From NCBI RefSeq assembly GCF_014805685.1, contig NC_060906.1, forward strand, positions 7,780,060 through 7,844,059: a DNA stretch of 64,000 bases, read 5' to 3'. The notes below the pieces were generated by a model, which worked only from the letters and a program-made list of their open reading frames with translations, was not told the DNA's origin and ran no database searches. The stretch is from Silurus meridionalis. Its lineage: Eukaryota > Chordata > Actinopteri > Siluriformes > Siluridae. Position 1 is the stretch's first letter. Each line of letters starts with the position of its first letter. The position numbers and the translations under genes are program-made. Shown here in pieces: positions 13,401 to 23,690 of the stretch.

Positions 13401-16400
13401 TTACTTGTTAAAACATTTGCAAGAATATTTTGTTTTCATGCCCTATGTTGAGTTTGGTTAATAATAAACATACCTTTGAATAAGACAACGATATTTGGGA
13501 AAAGGATTTGTACCATTTGGCCAGGCAGAGGAATCGAGCTGGGAAGGATATGCTACAAGTTAGAGCAATAAAGAGTGGAGATAGAAATGTGTTGACTAAT
13601 GAGGAGAATGTGTTGGATAGTTAGAAAATGGAGGGAGTATTTTGAGCAGCTGATGAATGAGAAAAATAAGAGAGAGAGAGGGTTGGATTATGTAGAGAAG
13701 GTGAAGCAGGAAGTGGATAGGATTAGTAAGGAGAAAGTGAGAGCAGCGATTAAGAGGATGAAGATTAGTATATCTCAAAGCAGTATTTACTTTGAGAATG
13801 TTGATGGAGTAGTATAGAGAAGGTCAGAAGGAGTTGCATTGTGTATTTGTATATTTGGAGAAAGCGTACAACAAGTTGCAGATAGAGGAGTTGTAGTATT
13901 GTAAAAGGAAGTCAGGTGTGGAAGAGAAGTATGTAAGGGTGGTGCAGGACATGTATGAGGACAGTGTGACAGCAGTGAAGTGTGCAGTAGGAACGACAGA
14001 CTGGTTCAAGGTGGAGGTTGAACTGCATCAAGGATCGGCTCTGAGCCCTTTCCTGTGGTGATGGACAGGTTGACGGACGAGGTCAGACAAGAGTCTTCCT
14101 GGACTATGTTTGCGGATGATATTGTTATTTGTGGTGAAAGTAGGGAGCAGGTTGAGAAGAGCCTGGGAAGGTGGAGGTACACGCAGGAGAGAAGTGGAAT
14201 GAAAGTCAGTAGGAGTAAGACAGAGTACATGTGTGTGAACGAGAGGGAGGGCAGTGGAGTGGTGCAGTTGCTGGGAGAAGATTTGGAGAAAGTGGAGGAG
14301 TTTATGAAGTGAAGAAAAGAGAAAATGGGAGAAGCCGGAAGAAGAAGAAGATATGCACAGGGATGGCAGTATTTATGATAGATGTATTTCAAATATAAAA
14401 TTGGATTTTGTAATTTGCATTTGAAAGGTTGGATGCAAATGGCTAAATATTTATATCAAAATACTTAAGTTTTTGTGTATTTTTGTATTTTTAAAATACT
14501 GTAAAATACTTTGTAAGAAGTCTACATAATGATATAAAAATGCGGCCTCTGATTGGTGCCTTCTCAGTAGTTTGCCCAGACTTGATGAGAACAGAAAATT
14601 GATTCATATGGAAGAAGGTGTTACAGTTAAGAAACGCACAGGCTGCCAGCTTTCAAATAGGATTGCAGTGATTTATAAATCATTACTCTTGATAAATTGA
14701 TAAATCACTAATTGAAGTAGCTGTTTAGTAGGATCTTGATTTTGCATACCATTGCATAATGACTGCCTGTCACATAATATATGATTATATTTATGATTAC
14801 CAATCAAATAATTCATTAGAAACTATTTGCAATGAACACAGCTACCATCAGTCATCTTCTTATGAATGACCTATTTGTCATTGAGTCGGTGTTGCTGATG
14901 TAAAGTAGCTCTTTGTTACCAAATATCAAGTAACTAAATTAGCATACAATTATGGGTCATTCGCAAACTGTTTAACATTAAACTGTTGGTTGCTTTAAAA
15001 CTGATCTGTTATCTGGTTGCATAAGTCAGATTTATTGCATTAATCAGCCAGAGAAAAGCTATTGTTATCAAACATTGTTTACTTAATCAACTGAGTCAGT
15101 GTAATGGTAAAGCATCGATCAAATTAATTTGGAAGGTTTGCGAAGAAATTTCATGCTCCCTTGTAAAAGTATTTTCAAATGGGTAAAATGGTTGAGCGCA
15201 AGGATTTAAACGAATGAGGAACGGTGGTAAACCGGCAGAAGGGTCCTGGGCTACCAAACCTCATTGATGCACGTCCAACAGACGAGCTCCTGTAGCTGAA
15301 GAAGTTAATGCTGTTAATGTTTAATTAAAGTTAATGTCCAGGTCAGGACTGTTTTGGTAGCAAAGGGGGGACCAACACTATATAAGGCAATTGGTCATAC
15401 TATTATGCCTGATTGGTGGCCATAAAGTTATGCCTGCTCAGTGTACTTTAAATATATTTTTCCTATATGAATACAAATAATGACAATTATGCACAATTAT
15501 AGAAATAATTGTGCAGTCGGTTTTCGCAAGTGTTTGATGTCCATGAGAGCAGAGAGAGGAGCCATCTGAGTGTTCTGTCGCTTAAAAATCCTCAGTGTCT
15601 GTGGAACAAAGCAAGCTGAGCCTGATTGACTTAGGAAGCTGTACCAGTGAGATGACTAAGACCAACATCGAAGTCTGTCTTCTGGACCTGGGCAGTGTTA
15701 TTATGGCCAAGCTCAATGGGCACAAACACGTCCCTAACAAGTATGCCAATAAAATATTTTAAAGTAACACTCTGACATCAAATGCATGTATGAAAAATCA
15801 TGATAAGTTCAATGAACACACTGTAATTTTTTTTCAAATAGGGGAAGCAAACTGGCAATGCTCATGCAAGAGTCTCTTGGAAATGTCAACTGCCACACGA
15901 CGATTGTAGCCCATATCTCTACTGCTCATGAAGACCATTCCGAAACCCTGTGCACCATTCAGATTGTCTCTCGCATTCGAAGATTACAAAGGATCAGGGT
16001 ATGTTTTTAACTTTTAATTTGATTTGAATGCAAGCAGTTATTGCGTAGTATAATTTTTGCATGGCTTTTAAACCAACAAAACAATATTGATTAACTTTTT
16101 TCCCATAATTTTTTTTCAGAAACAAGCCTGCAACTCACCTGGAACAAGAAGCTTGGGCAAAGAGAAAAAAGCGAACAACTCTTCTAAACTGAGAGCATTT
16201 CGTTTTGCAGGCTCATTGGAACATAATTTGTCTTTGCCCCAGCTCTGTGATGATCTTGAAGACTACTCTGAGAGTGATAAGTCCTGTGACACTGTGTTCT
16301 GTGTAGATCCGAAAGGTGTCCTCCACAATAAAGAGGCCAGAGGGAATCAAGAGTTTGTACCTATAATTCCGTCTTTGCAAAGGAACAAGGCCAATTTAAA

Positions 16401-19400
16401 AAGCTCATTCTCTATAAGACACTATGATTTCTTACAGTCGATTCAAAAGTCCAAAGAGCTAAAAAAACTTCCTGCTCAGCAATATTCTAGTGCCCCTGAC
16501 TTGGAGTGTTTCAAATGCAACACCTTTGCGGAACTACAGAATCGACTGGGATGCATTAACGAAAGCGAGATGGTCAGTTCGCAGCCTGCGAACGCTGTTG
16601 TTAAATCGGAACTTCTCTCAAGCAGAGTTGAGAACATGCCAGCTGAAAAAACAGACATTCAACAATTTTCATGTAAAAAACAGACTAATGAGAAGGAACA
16701 AGGACAACCTACTAGGAGAGATGCCTTCAGTAAGGACGTTAAGGAAGTACCTTGTGAATATTCTTGTCAAGAGAACATCCTTCCACCCAAATTGCACATG
16801 GCTAGTAACTACATACAATGTGAACGAGACACTGAATCCCAAAGCCTTCCTAAAACAATAGACACAACTCCTTCTGTACCTTTGCCAGTGGAAGGGCTAC
16901 CATCTGATAAGTCAACATTGCCCCCAAAGATTCGGATACCCCCTGTGGGTAAAAGCTCCTCCTCTTTGTCTGCTGTCCTAGGGCCCCAGATTTCTTTCCC
17001 TATTACTCGGTGTGAAGTTATTCCACAGTTCCCCACAGACAGCCAAGGAGAGAAAGCGACAATTACTGTAACAGTTCAGCAGCCACTCGATTTGAACGGA
17101 CATGATGAACTTATATATTCAGTTGTTAAGGAAGTCGAGGTCAGTGGCCCAGTTAACATGGGCAAGGCTGCGAAAATAGCAAATATGGCTGACCTTGATT
17201 CTCTTAAAAACTTGCCACTAGGGTCTCAGCCTGTAAAGATCATAGGTAGTGTTGGAAAGGAAGAACCTGCCTCTAAATCTGTACCTGAAGTTCAGACTTT
17301 AGGTTCAAATGGAAACACATCAGCAGATTTATCTGCAGGCAAGACCAGTTCTATGGGTCCAAACTGTATCATCAATGCAAAGAGTGACAACAACCCCTCT
17401 CAACTCGATGTTAGATCAAAAGAATTCCCATCTAAAACTGTTACAGAGGCAGACAAAATTGATTTTGGGTCCATTTCCCAATATGAGATCTCAAGGTTCA
17501 GGGAGCATGCATTTGAGATTTCAGCAGAGCAAGAAAATGCTGATAGAGAGTGTAACCAAAGTAGTGGGCAGCTTTGTGGGGAGCTCAAAGACAAGGCTTT
17601 GTTAACAAATCAACGAATATTAGACAACATTCAGATTAAACCAGCAGAAAATCTAGCCTGTAGTTACTCAACATATGACACTAGCAGCCTTACAAAAGCT
17701 TGGCTCGATACTGAAAAACAGCATACTTGTAAGGATGCCTCTTATCTCAGTACAAGCTGGAAAAGTGAGACTTCATATGGCTCACAAGCAAAAAGTAATG
17801 CTGCTGAACCAAGTCTCAAAGAATGGGGAAAATATAGCAAACCAATGCCTTCAGTACCAAAATCAGATTACATTCCCAGTAAGAAAAACAGAAAAAATGT
17901 GCAACCTACTATGACCCAGACAACATCAGAGAATCAAACGACCAACCCCAAATCGCCAGTTGATGAGAGCACTAAGCTATTTAGTGCAAAACTGGAGCAG
18001 CTAACAAACAGAAGCCGGTCTTTAAGTAGAACAAATGTTGAGTGCGTTGCTTTACAGCCTTTTGAGCGTAACAATAGCATGTTCACTCAGGGTTCTACAA
18101 GAAGTATGGAAGGCAACTGTACCCCACCAAAAGTCAACAGACATCTCGAAAATTGCCAGGATATGGGGTCTAAAGGAAATCTGGAAAGACAATATGCATC
18201 ATCTCATGCCAACAACACTGCCTGTCCTGGTTTGCGAACAGTTTTTGAAGCAGACCTCCTCTCTTTGTCCAACCATAGCCTTAGGAGAGTTCCAAGGTTT
18301 TTCCCACTTTATGATGTTGATGAAAGTGACACCAGTGAGCCTTGTAAGATTAGTAACTCCAAGGTTTTGTCTGGCCCAGCAGTTCAGAAGTTGTCTGGAA
18401 CAGCCAGTAATTTATGTGGATCACCAAAATCCAGCAGACGCTCAATAAACCGAAGCTCAAGTCTGTCTCCTGATGGATTTTCCAGAAAACAGATTTCATG
18501 GTCTTCCCAATCTTTGACCCGAAAACAGACGAAAGCTTCAAACTCATCCAAATATCCAAACAAACTACTTAATGGACGGGTTGAGGTTCTTAGAGCAAGT
18601 GAGGACTCCCTCTCTAGCTTGAGCCAAGGTAGCTCGGATATCGACGATCTTGAGGAGTCAAAAAGAAAAATTAAACTGTTAAGCCATACCTTGCCTTCCC
18701 CCTACAGCAGGATTACAGCTCCACGTCAACCAAACCACTGCAGTGGCCATGCCAGTGATAATACAAGTGTTCTGAGTGGGGAGCTTCCTCCAGCCATGTG
18801 TAAGACGGCACTGCTGTACAATCGCAACAGTGTGGTCAGCAGTGGTTATGAAAGCCTGAAGAGGGACAGCGAAACCACATACAGCAGTACGTCAATACAT
18901 GACTCAATCAGTGACCAGAGCTGCTTTAACAGTACTCTGAAGAGTAGCAGAGGTTCTAAGAAAAGAAGCAACACAGGTAAGTCATTGTCCAGGCAAAATA
19001 TTTATGTGGTTATTTATTTTTCAAATTAACATTTTTGCTAGTTCTTGATTATTTAGCAATGATATTTCTGTTAACAGGATCCCATCAAAGACATCCATCA
19101 CAGGATACCCTGTCATCTTTCAGGTCTGCAAGTGGGTCCAAAATACGCTGGGTAGATCGTGGTGACTCCGATGCTTATGAAATTAAAGTTTATGAGATCG
19201 ACAACGTGGACAGTTTGCAGAGGAGAGGAAAGGCCGGAAAAAAGGTAATATTTAAATATACTGTAAATATATTAAGTTTGGTGGATCTGTTCACAATCCT
19301 CCTATATTATGATACTGGCCCCTTTACCACTAGCCTGGACCGTAATAACAACTTTGCTGTATGAGCACATTTGAATATCAGTTCAAATTTGTCATACACT

Positions 19401-20261
19401 TCATGGTCTTGGCTGTGGATAATGGGACTTTATTTTGGACATGTTGTCAGAGTGTTGTCTGCTTCAGTGCCAAGCTGAAATTCCTAGAGCATCGACAACA
19501 AAGGATTGCAGAGATGAGGGCCAAGTACAACACCCTAAAGAGAGAGCTGGAACAAGCCAAACAGCATCTAATGGTAGATCCGAAGAAATGGACCAGTGAA
19601 TGTAAGTGATCCAAATAATTTTGAGATGTTTCGATTGGTTCATTGGTCAGTTTGGCCCGATTCTCAAAGATAATTTCTTTCAATTAACATTATGATATAT
19701 ACCTAGAGGGAAAATCCATCTACATATAAAATATTGAATATAAATTATTGGTCACTTTGTAAATAATAAAAGTATAGCACATCTACTACTAATAATATAT
19801 AAATAAATCAGTTGTTAAAAACGATGCATCGCGATACAAATGCCAACTTGTTTCCGATGCACATTGTTTTACTTTTATGCCAATGCACTGATGCAAATCA
19901 TTTAATCTTACCATCCCTTCATATTAAAGAGTGAATCTGAGGTTAATAACATGCAAATATCTATTGTTATTAAATATTATAACAGCTTGTCATGGATTTT
20001 ATTTTCAAAAAGTTTTGTAAGATTTTCAACAAGTAATTCATTTCTACTCTGATCTTCACAGTTAGCCTCTGGCAGACATTCGAAGTAGATTCTTTAGAGC
20101 ACTTAGAAGCCCTTGAGCTGGTGACACAGCGTCTGGAGTTCCAAGTATTCCGCTGCAAGGCGCATGTCATGATGGTAACCAGTTTTGATGCTTCACCAAA
20201 GCGAAGACAAAGGAAGAAGTACCGGCCACCTGTCGAATATAAGGGATTCATAGGGATATAG
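1596..20261 (+). CDS. kif26b: Kinesin family member 26B-like (5' partial), 13 exons
   Basis: Thirteen exons join with matching phases into 1,690 codons plus a TAG stop at 20259-20261. KIF26 proteins are kinesin-11 pseudo-motors that bind microtubules without normal ATPase cycling; KIF26B is known for roles in cell adhesion, kidney development and Wnt5a-Ror signalling. Visible residues 1-118 carry a conserved N-terminal module with Cys pairs ([10 protein letters not shown]). The motor spans about residues 222-566. Its P-loop reads GQTKVGTSYT, with Thr where kinesins have the catalytic Lys, and its switch II is LIDLGSC instead of DLAGSE. Residues 567-1518 are one Ser/Lys-rich, probably disordered exon. 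The C-terminal ~170 residues hold a coiled coil ([16 protein letters not shown]) and a basic end. The start codon is not visible. KIF26A is the main alternative; the tail and neighbouring cnst favour KIF26B. Confidence 0.9.
2032..2308. repeat. Long inverted repeat with 86-bp arms and an (AT)n core
   Basis: The left arm, 2032-2117, is the reverse complement of the right arm, 2223-2308, with one mismatch seen by eye. The ~105-base centre is mostly (AT)n (2131-2198), and its A/T-rich edges extend the pairing. It begins ~80 bases after the donor of kif26b visible exon 1 and would form a long RNA hairpin in the intron. It may be a foldback MITE; no protein is encoded. Confidence 0.92.
2551..2608. 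repeat. (GT)n microsatellite
   Basis: About 58 bases of pure GT in the kif26b intron. The rest of the intron from 2609 to 3560 shows no recognised coding or mobile sequence. Confidence 0.95.
3560..4070. repeat. Interspersed repeat, including a repeat family A copy
   Basis: The part 3835-4065 shares 'cccagatgaggatgg', 'gagtttttcctg', 'ctgtaaagctgctttaagg' and a terminal 'gcgttttacaaataaaa' with copies at 6652, 24485, 30338 and 46550 (here called family A). The adjacent 3560-3780 stretch resembles another dispersed fish repeat, with a 'gtagagccaagccaactcc' core. No coding potential is seen. The following 4070-4980 intron sequence holds nothing I recognise. Confidence 0.7.
4980..5640 (-). mobile_element. 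3' end of a Rex1/CR1-like LINE (decayed)
   Basis: Read on the minus strand, 5623-5366 encodes a LINE ORF2 C-terminal pattern ([38 protein letters not shown]). A 3' UTR with 'catttccccattgtgggatg' follows, ending in pentamer repeats of 'ttatc' at about 4984-5010. The 5' part is absent, as expected from 5'-truncated target-primed insertion. It sits in a kif26b intron on the strand opposite to the gene. Confidence 0.75.
5814..5956 (+). CDS. kif26b: kif26b visible exon 2
   Basis: The acceptor is 'tttcctgtag' and the donor 'cgtcag|gtaacg'. The 143 nt run from phase 0 to 2. Encodes a Lys-rich start, then [20 protein letters not shown] and AFSFIVR, which joins to the next exon's AVQKL. Confidence 0.85.
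5998..6498. mobile_element. MITE-like repeat family B copy
   Basis: It opens near 'ccgatcaggcataatattatg' and closes near 'cataatgttatgcctga', which are inverted relative to each other. The interior has 'catctccaaaactgcagctc' and 'gacgagctcctgtagctcaa'. Related copies lie near 9915 (inverted), 15200 and 27835. No ORF is present, so it is likely a non-autonomous DNA transposon; I cannot name the superfamily. Confidence 0.7.
6652..6852. repeat. Repeat family A copy
   Basis: Contains 'tcacctaaatgaggatggg', 'gtttcttgctcataat', 'ctgtaaagctgctttgagac' and 'gcgctatagaaataaac', in the same order as the copy at 3835-4065. Confidence 0.75.
7010..7175 (+). CDS. kif26b: kif26b visible exon 3
   Basis: The acceptor is 'tgtccctag' and the donor 'ccaaag|gtacca'. 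The 166 nt run from phase 2 to 0. Encodes [14 protein letters not shown], then [20 protein letters not shown], the linker just before the motor. Confidence 0.88.
7800..8240. other. Intronic G/C-rich patch, unrecognised
   Basis: This stretch has runs such as 'gggaccccccat' repeated within 40 bases and 'gggtgggtggtggtgag'. It differs from the surrounding AT-rich intron and may be a repeat remnant. The overlapping short ORFs on the minus strand have no conserved motif and no plausible splice context. Confidence 0.4.
8601..8690. repeat. (AT)n microsatellite
   Basis: AT/TATG dinucleotide run in a kif26b intron. The flanks 8240-8600 and 8700-9220 contain no feature I recognise. Confidence 0.95.
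9222..9419 (+). CDS. kif26b: kif26b visible exon 4 (motor domain start)
   Basis: The acceptor is 'aatgttttcag' and the donor 'tcccag|gtacta'. It has 66 codons in phase 0. Encodes the first motor β-strand, [10 protein letters not shown], and the [15 protein letters not shown] segment, equivalent to the F-x-FD-x-VF region of kinesins. Confidence 0.92.
9915..10390. mobile_element. MITE-like repeat family B copy (inverted)
   Basis: Begins near 'ccgaccaggcaaactttatg' and 'caggcataacattatcacca' and ends near 'cataatgttttgcctgattg'. The interior is the reverse complement of the family B copy at 5998-6498, including 'ttgagctacaggagctcgt'. Ends and interior are diverged, so it is an old copy. Confidence 0.75.
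10396..10516. repeat. Trinucleotide array with inverted halves
   Basis: (TTA)n passes into (CTA)n and then, after 'aaggag', into (TAG)n, so the CTA and TAG halves can pair as a hairpin of ~25 bp. It lies directly after the family B copy. Confidence 0.85.
11242..11307. repeat. Perfect 25-bp inverted repeat
   Basis: The arms 11242-11266 and 11283-11307 are exact reverse complements around a 16-base loop. It lies 82 bases upstream of a kif26b exon. It is short and A/T-rich, so it may be a small foldback element. Confidence 0.9.
11389..11482 (+). CDS. kif26b: kif26b visible exon 5 (motor, start of P-loop)
   Basis: The acceptor is 'ttcactag' and the donor 'aaagtgg|gtaggt'. The 94 nt run from phase 0 to 1. 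Encodes [20 protein letters not shown] followed by QTKV, the first half of the degenerate P-loop. Confidence 0.9.
12147..12403 (+). CDS. kif26b: kif26b visible exon 6 (motor, end of P-loop)
   Basis: The acceptor is 'gttgcttacag' and the donor 'atacag|gttagg'. The 257 nt run from phase 1 to 0. Encodes [20 protein letters not shown], then the [19 protein letters not shown] core β-strand/helix of a kinesin head. The Walker A lysine is replaced by Thr. Confidence 0.92.
12619..12802 (+). CDS. kif26b: kif26b visible exon 7 (motor, switch I region)
   Basis: The acceptor is 'tttccttttag' and the donor 'ctggga|gtaagt'. The 184 nt run from phase 0 to 1. Encodes [20 protein letters not shown], then a His-rich strand where kinesins have the NxxSSRSH switch I motif, which is absent here. 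The long following intron (12803-15595) contains a LINE relic and a family B copy. Confidence 0.88.
13500..14345 (+). mobile_element. Decayed non-LTR retrotransposon (LINE) ORF2 fragment
   Basis: The frames are broken, but reverse-transcriptase patterns remain: [71 protein letters not shown] and [10 protein letters not shown]. These are typical of a common fish LINE with an ADD active-site motif. Multiple stops and frameshifts make it non-functional. A copy of the same family lies inverted at 23690-24490. The surrounding intron (14345-15180) holds nothing else recognisable. Confidence 0.85.
15200..15446. mobile_element. MITE-like repeat family B fragment
   Basis: Contains 'gacgagctcctgtagctgaa', 'ttttggtagcaaaggggg' and 'catactattatgcctgattg', matching the right half of the copy at 5998-6498. 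It lacks the left end. Confidence 0.7.
15596..15740 (+). CDS. kif26b: kif26b visible exon 8 (motor, switch II region)
   Basis: The acceptor is 'aaatcctcag' and the donor 'cctaacaa|gtatgc'. The 145 nt run from phase 1 to 2. Encodes [18 protein letters not shown], where LIDLGSC replaces the kinesin LVDLAGSE, and [18 protein letters not shown]. Confidence 0.92.
15842..15998 (+). CDS. kif26b: kif26b visible exon 9 (end of motor)
   Basis: The acceptor is 'ttttcaaatag' and the donor 'atcagg|gtatgt'. The 157 nt run from phase 2 to 0. Encodes [19 protein letters not shown], which is the kinesin 'SKLTRLLQDSLGGN' helix, then the last strand and helix ending in RIRRLQRIR. Confidence 0.92.
16120..18976 (+). 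CDS. kif26b: kif26b visible exon 10 (giant Ser-rich exon)
   Basis: One uninterrupted 2,857-nt exon, phase 0 to 1, with acceptor 'tttttttcag' and donor 'acacag|gtaagt'. It encodes ~952 residues rich in Ser, Lys, Asn and Pro with little predicted fold. Short conserved islands include [35 protein letters not shown] and [20 protein letters not shown] single large exon after the motor is the known architecture of KIF26 genes. Confidence 0.95.
19078..19244 (+). CDS. kif26b: kif26b visible exon 11
   Basis: The acceptor is 'ctgttaacag' and the donor 'aaaaag|gtaata'. The 167 nt run from phase 1 to 0. Encodes [20 protein letters not shown], then [16 protein letters not shown], conserved in KIF26 tails. 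Confidence 0.92.
19451..19601 (+). CDS. kif26b: kif26b visible exon 12 (coiled coil)
   Basis: The 151 nt run from phase 0 to 1. The acceptor AG at 19449-19450 keeps the frame and adds SVVCFS before [16 protein letters not shown]. The nearer AG at 19466-19467 has the better pyrimidine tract but would break the phase. The donor is 'gtgaat|gtaagt'. Encodes a heptad-like helix through [16 protein letters not shown]. Confidence 0.85.
20062..20261 (+). CDS. kif26b: kif26b last coding exon
   Basis: The acceptor is 'gatcttcacag'; phase 1. Encodes [40 protein letters not shown], a basic stretch ([10 protein letters not shown]) and a short end, then TAG at 20259-20261. The basic tail follows the 'CKAH-MM-T-FD' signature of KIF26 proteins. 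Confidence 0.92.
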
Positions 20262-23200
20262 GTATACAGCATCCCCAGAGTTTACGTTAATTTGACCTTT
20301 TTCTTTTAATCATGTAAAAAAATGCAGAGAGACATCGCTGCATTGTTGCCACCAGGTGGGAAATACACTTCCTTCCATGTATGTGCAAGCATTCATGGCG
20401 CTTCCTGGAATAATGTATGATGTAGTACTTGCAAAAAATACCTGTCATACAGCCATCGTTCCCTGGAAACCTCTCTTCTAGCCAGTAACTGTTACATCTT
20501 GTATGCAACTAGCATACTATTTTAACTCTCTGAAGCACAACGTCATGAGGAACTGGAAAGGTGCTTTGCGATTGCCGTAACACTCGTACAAATGAAAGTG
20601 GCAAAGATAACCTTGTAAAACCTTGGGGAAAAAGTCACTTAGATACCAGTGTATACTTTGCTGGAGCAGTAACTCACCATGTCTTGTTGACAAAGTGACC
20701 CAAGCAAAACAGAGAGTAGGCCATTTCAACTCATTATGTGATCATTAGCATAAAGGCCTCTAAGTCCTCCTAGAGACTCCAAAGTGATGGTATCCATTGT
20801 GGTATGATGCCACATATTGATTGCTTTAGCATAGACGGGAATTTCTGCCCTCCTGATGTAAAGCCAGGCTCTTGGCAGTTGGGCTGGAGCCAAACAATGA
20901 GGTAAACGTTTATTTGCATCAGAAAAGCTCCTACCTAATAGCATAAAAACCTGTTTGCTTACATTTATCAGTGTGTCATGGACTGCTTGGTCACAGTCCT
21001 TAGTTGGTGATTAATAAAAGTGCCAAGCCCACATACAAATGGCAAATGTTCTACTCAGGGAGAAAGATGCCAGGATGTTCTGACCAGTAGTGAGAGATGT
21101 AGTGAATATCAAGGTCTTGCTGACCACCTCATGGACAAAAACAGGATCCTATGCCAGCAGAGCATAAGTTTTTTTCTTTGGAGAATATGAATCTGCAATG
21201 GTTATCTTAGTGAGGAGTACCACCTATAGTTTTCCAAACATTTCCTAGCTGTTTCCTAACCCTTCTGCAGACACAACTCTCCTGGACAGTGTACCTGCTG
21301 CATTATTGTTCAGACTTGACAGATAAGATGGAGATGAGGGAGAATATGTATACTGTATATGGACCCACCTGAAAATATTCCTTTCAAGCAGATGAGAAAC
21401 ATTTGACCTTGTGCTATCCTGCTGGTTGGTAAAGCTGACATCACATCTTTGTCTGAGTTTATCAATGTGTGGCAACCTCTCGGAAGCATTAAGAAGTCAT
21501 TCCAAGTTACTTAATGTGATTTACCCTTACACTAAGGGGCTAAATATCCATTATTTGGCACCACACCACTTCCCATTCTGCAACAAAGGCATCTTTAGCA
21601 ATTATCTTTCACCAAATGGCTTTTTTGAAAGCATACTCTAAACCAAGGCACCGTTCTTATAATTGGCATTGAGCTTCCAAAAAATAAAAAAACCTTGGAG
21701 GACAGGTCACCTGTGGTTCAGACTGTAGCTGCATAATGTGTACATATAGTTCAATGTGTCTAAAGGGAAGAGAAAAAAAAACAAACAAACAAAAAAAAGA
21801 TGGCTGTATGAAGAATTTCTTAATTGCAAATATTGCATCATGAGTATGTGACTCTACAGAATGTTTCATGCACAAGCAGGCATCCATGCGTTTTGTACCA
21901 CTCCTTGTGGTTAGGTGGGGTAGAATAGAAACAGAACCAAGTTTACAACAACATCGTACCTGCCTCTAAAGCCAGGGCTTCTAAACTCACAATTTACAAA
22001 TAGGGTTTTCGAGAAAAACCTATTATCTCCTGTTTTGAATAATTCACTTGGTTATGCTATTTAAGATTAGAAATTCAGATGTGCTAATACTTTGAATTGT
22101 ATGGGGAGTCGCATTCAATCAAGCCTCATTGAAATAATTAGGATACATGTTATGTTAGCCATCTTCACTATCCTGATATGCAGCACTGTTGTACTACAGC
22201 AATAAAAATGGACAGATTTTCCTGCCCATCTACCTCTGCTAAACAAACCACCACACACTCTTGAAGACCAAATAGTTTTCCTAACTCTGGAGTGGTACTT
22301 TTACCAAAGCTTTGAACCTACTGAAATGTCTGTTAAGTGCACTATTCTTCTAGATTTTCTAGATTTTTGATTATAAGGTCAGAGTTTTTGATTTGAGCTG
22401 TAGATCATGGCAACAGTCACAACGACAGTGAAAAGGAACACAGAGCTTCTCAGTGTGATTAAAATCGCTGTGCATGAAAACGCTAAACAGTTTTACCTTC
22501 ACATGCATGCACAGTCATGAGTCCTCTGGTTCACATTGGGCCATATAACACCATCATCACCCCGGCATGGATTATTTCTCACTATAATAACAAAAATTAA
22601 CCCTACAATGGTAAATCAGTATAAGGAATACTCTTCTGTTTTTATGATACATGTATGCATTTACTAACATAATCATGTTCAAATGTTTCTGTAGTCCTAC
22701 TGTAAAAAGGGTAGATTGGTAAAAGCTTTTTCTGTTACAGAAAATTCAACCCCTTCACCCCCCACCCAAAATGTTTGGAAACCTGGCTCTAAAGCACTAC
22801 TAATGTATGTAGCTAATACACACGGTTGCTGGTCTTGTCGAAACACAAATGGCCATTTTGGCGACAGCTAACACTTGGCTACAGGTCAAGGCAACATATT
22901 GGAAAGCAGAGATACAAATGACCTTGGCAGATGGAGGTCTTACATCGAGTTGGCCAATAAAACCAAATGCCTTTGCTCCTAATTTGCTTCCTGAAATGTG
23001 CGAGCAACATTTCAATTCCATCACTTTGACAATTTCTCTTCATATATCACATATTTCTTTTTATAAATCTACTTTGTAAAAAGGTTTTTGTATTGTTATT
23101 TAAATGTTTCCCAATTTGTCGTGTTAGCTTGTGCATATTTATTTAAAATGGTCTAATTTGCATATACAGTTAATCTGTATTAAATATGGGAACTGTACTG

Positions 23201-23362
23201 GATCATTTATCGCCTTATACTGTATGACTGGCACTTCTTTCTGTATTTAAACATGCTTGTTTGCTTACTACACACAGTGTTCATTTGGAACGAATTTGTC
23301 TAGTGCTTAAGTCATGGTCTTTTGCAACTTTGCTGTGAAAATGATTTTTTTTTCATAATAAA
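20262..23362 (+). other. kif26b: Probable kif26b 3' UTR
   Basis: About 3.1 kb after the stop with no ORF that looks real. It is less repeat-dense than the flanks. The best closing signal is AATAAA at 23357-23362; earlier AATAAA hexamers are at 21013, 22201 and 22956 and could give shorter forms. The extent is inferred, since no transcript evidence is available here. Confidence 0.5.
23357..23362 (+). terminator. kif26b: Candidate kif26b polyadenylation signal
   Basis: Canonical AATAAA in 'cataataaactgg', followed ~30-40 bases later by T/G-rich 'tgtgtaatattttg'. It is the last such hexamer before the repeat-rich spacer. Confidence 0.45.
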
Positions 23363-23690
23363 CTGGAACGCCATCTCACACTGTGTAATATTTTGCAAAT
23401 ATATTACAAGGTCGTTGTAAACTCAACGCATACGCAACGTGACTCACCTAAACAGCCTGTTTTCCTGTCAGAAAGAATATGGCTCAAATAAGATAAAACA
23501 GGAAAAGCTGCTCTAGGTTTGTAAGACCTCAGAAATCCTTTTATCCAGGGCAGTGTTTTTGTCTCCTTCTGCTCCAGTTCTTACATTCGACCGGATTTAA
23601 CAGATTTATCTTCTCTCTAAGATATGAATGCACTGTAGACATATGTACAATCTACAAACACTTTCTCTCATTATACTACTTCTTCTTCTT
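23363..23690. other. Spacer between kif26b and a LINE relic
   Basis: AT-rich sequence with a small (TTC)n run at its end. I see no gene or named repeat. Confidence 0.5.

Noticed and set aside
13599..14312. Short ORFs as small genes
   Set aside because: They are pieces of a decayed LINE reverse transcriptase with stops and frameshifts between them.
16490..18559. ORFs in other frames and on the minus strand inside the giant exon
   Set aside because: The plus-strand 980-codon frame is open throughout, spliced in phase on both sides and matches KIF26; the others are shadows.
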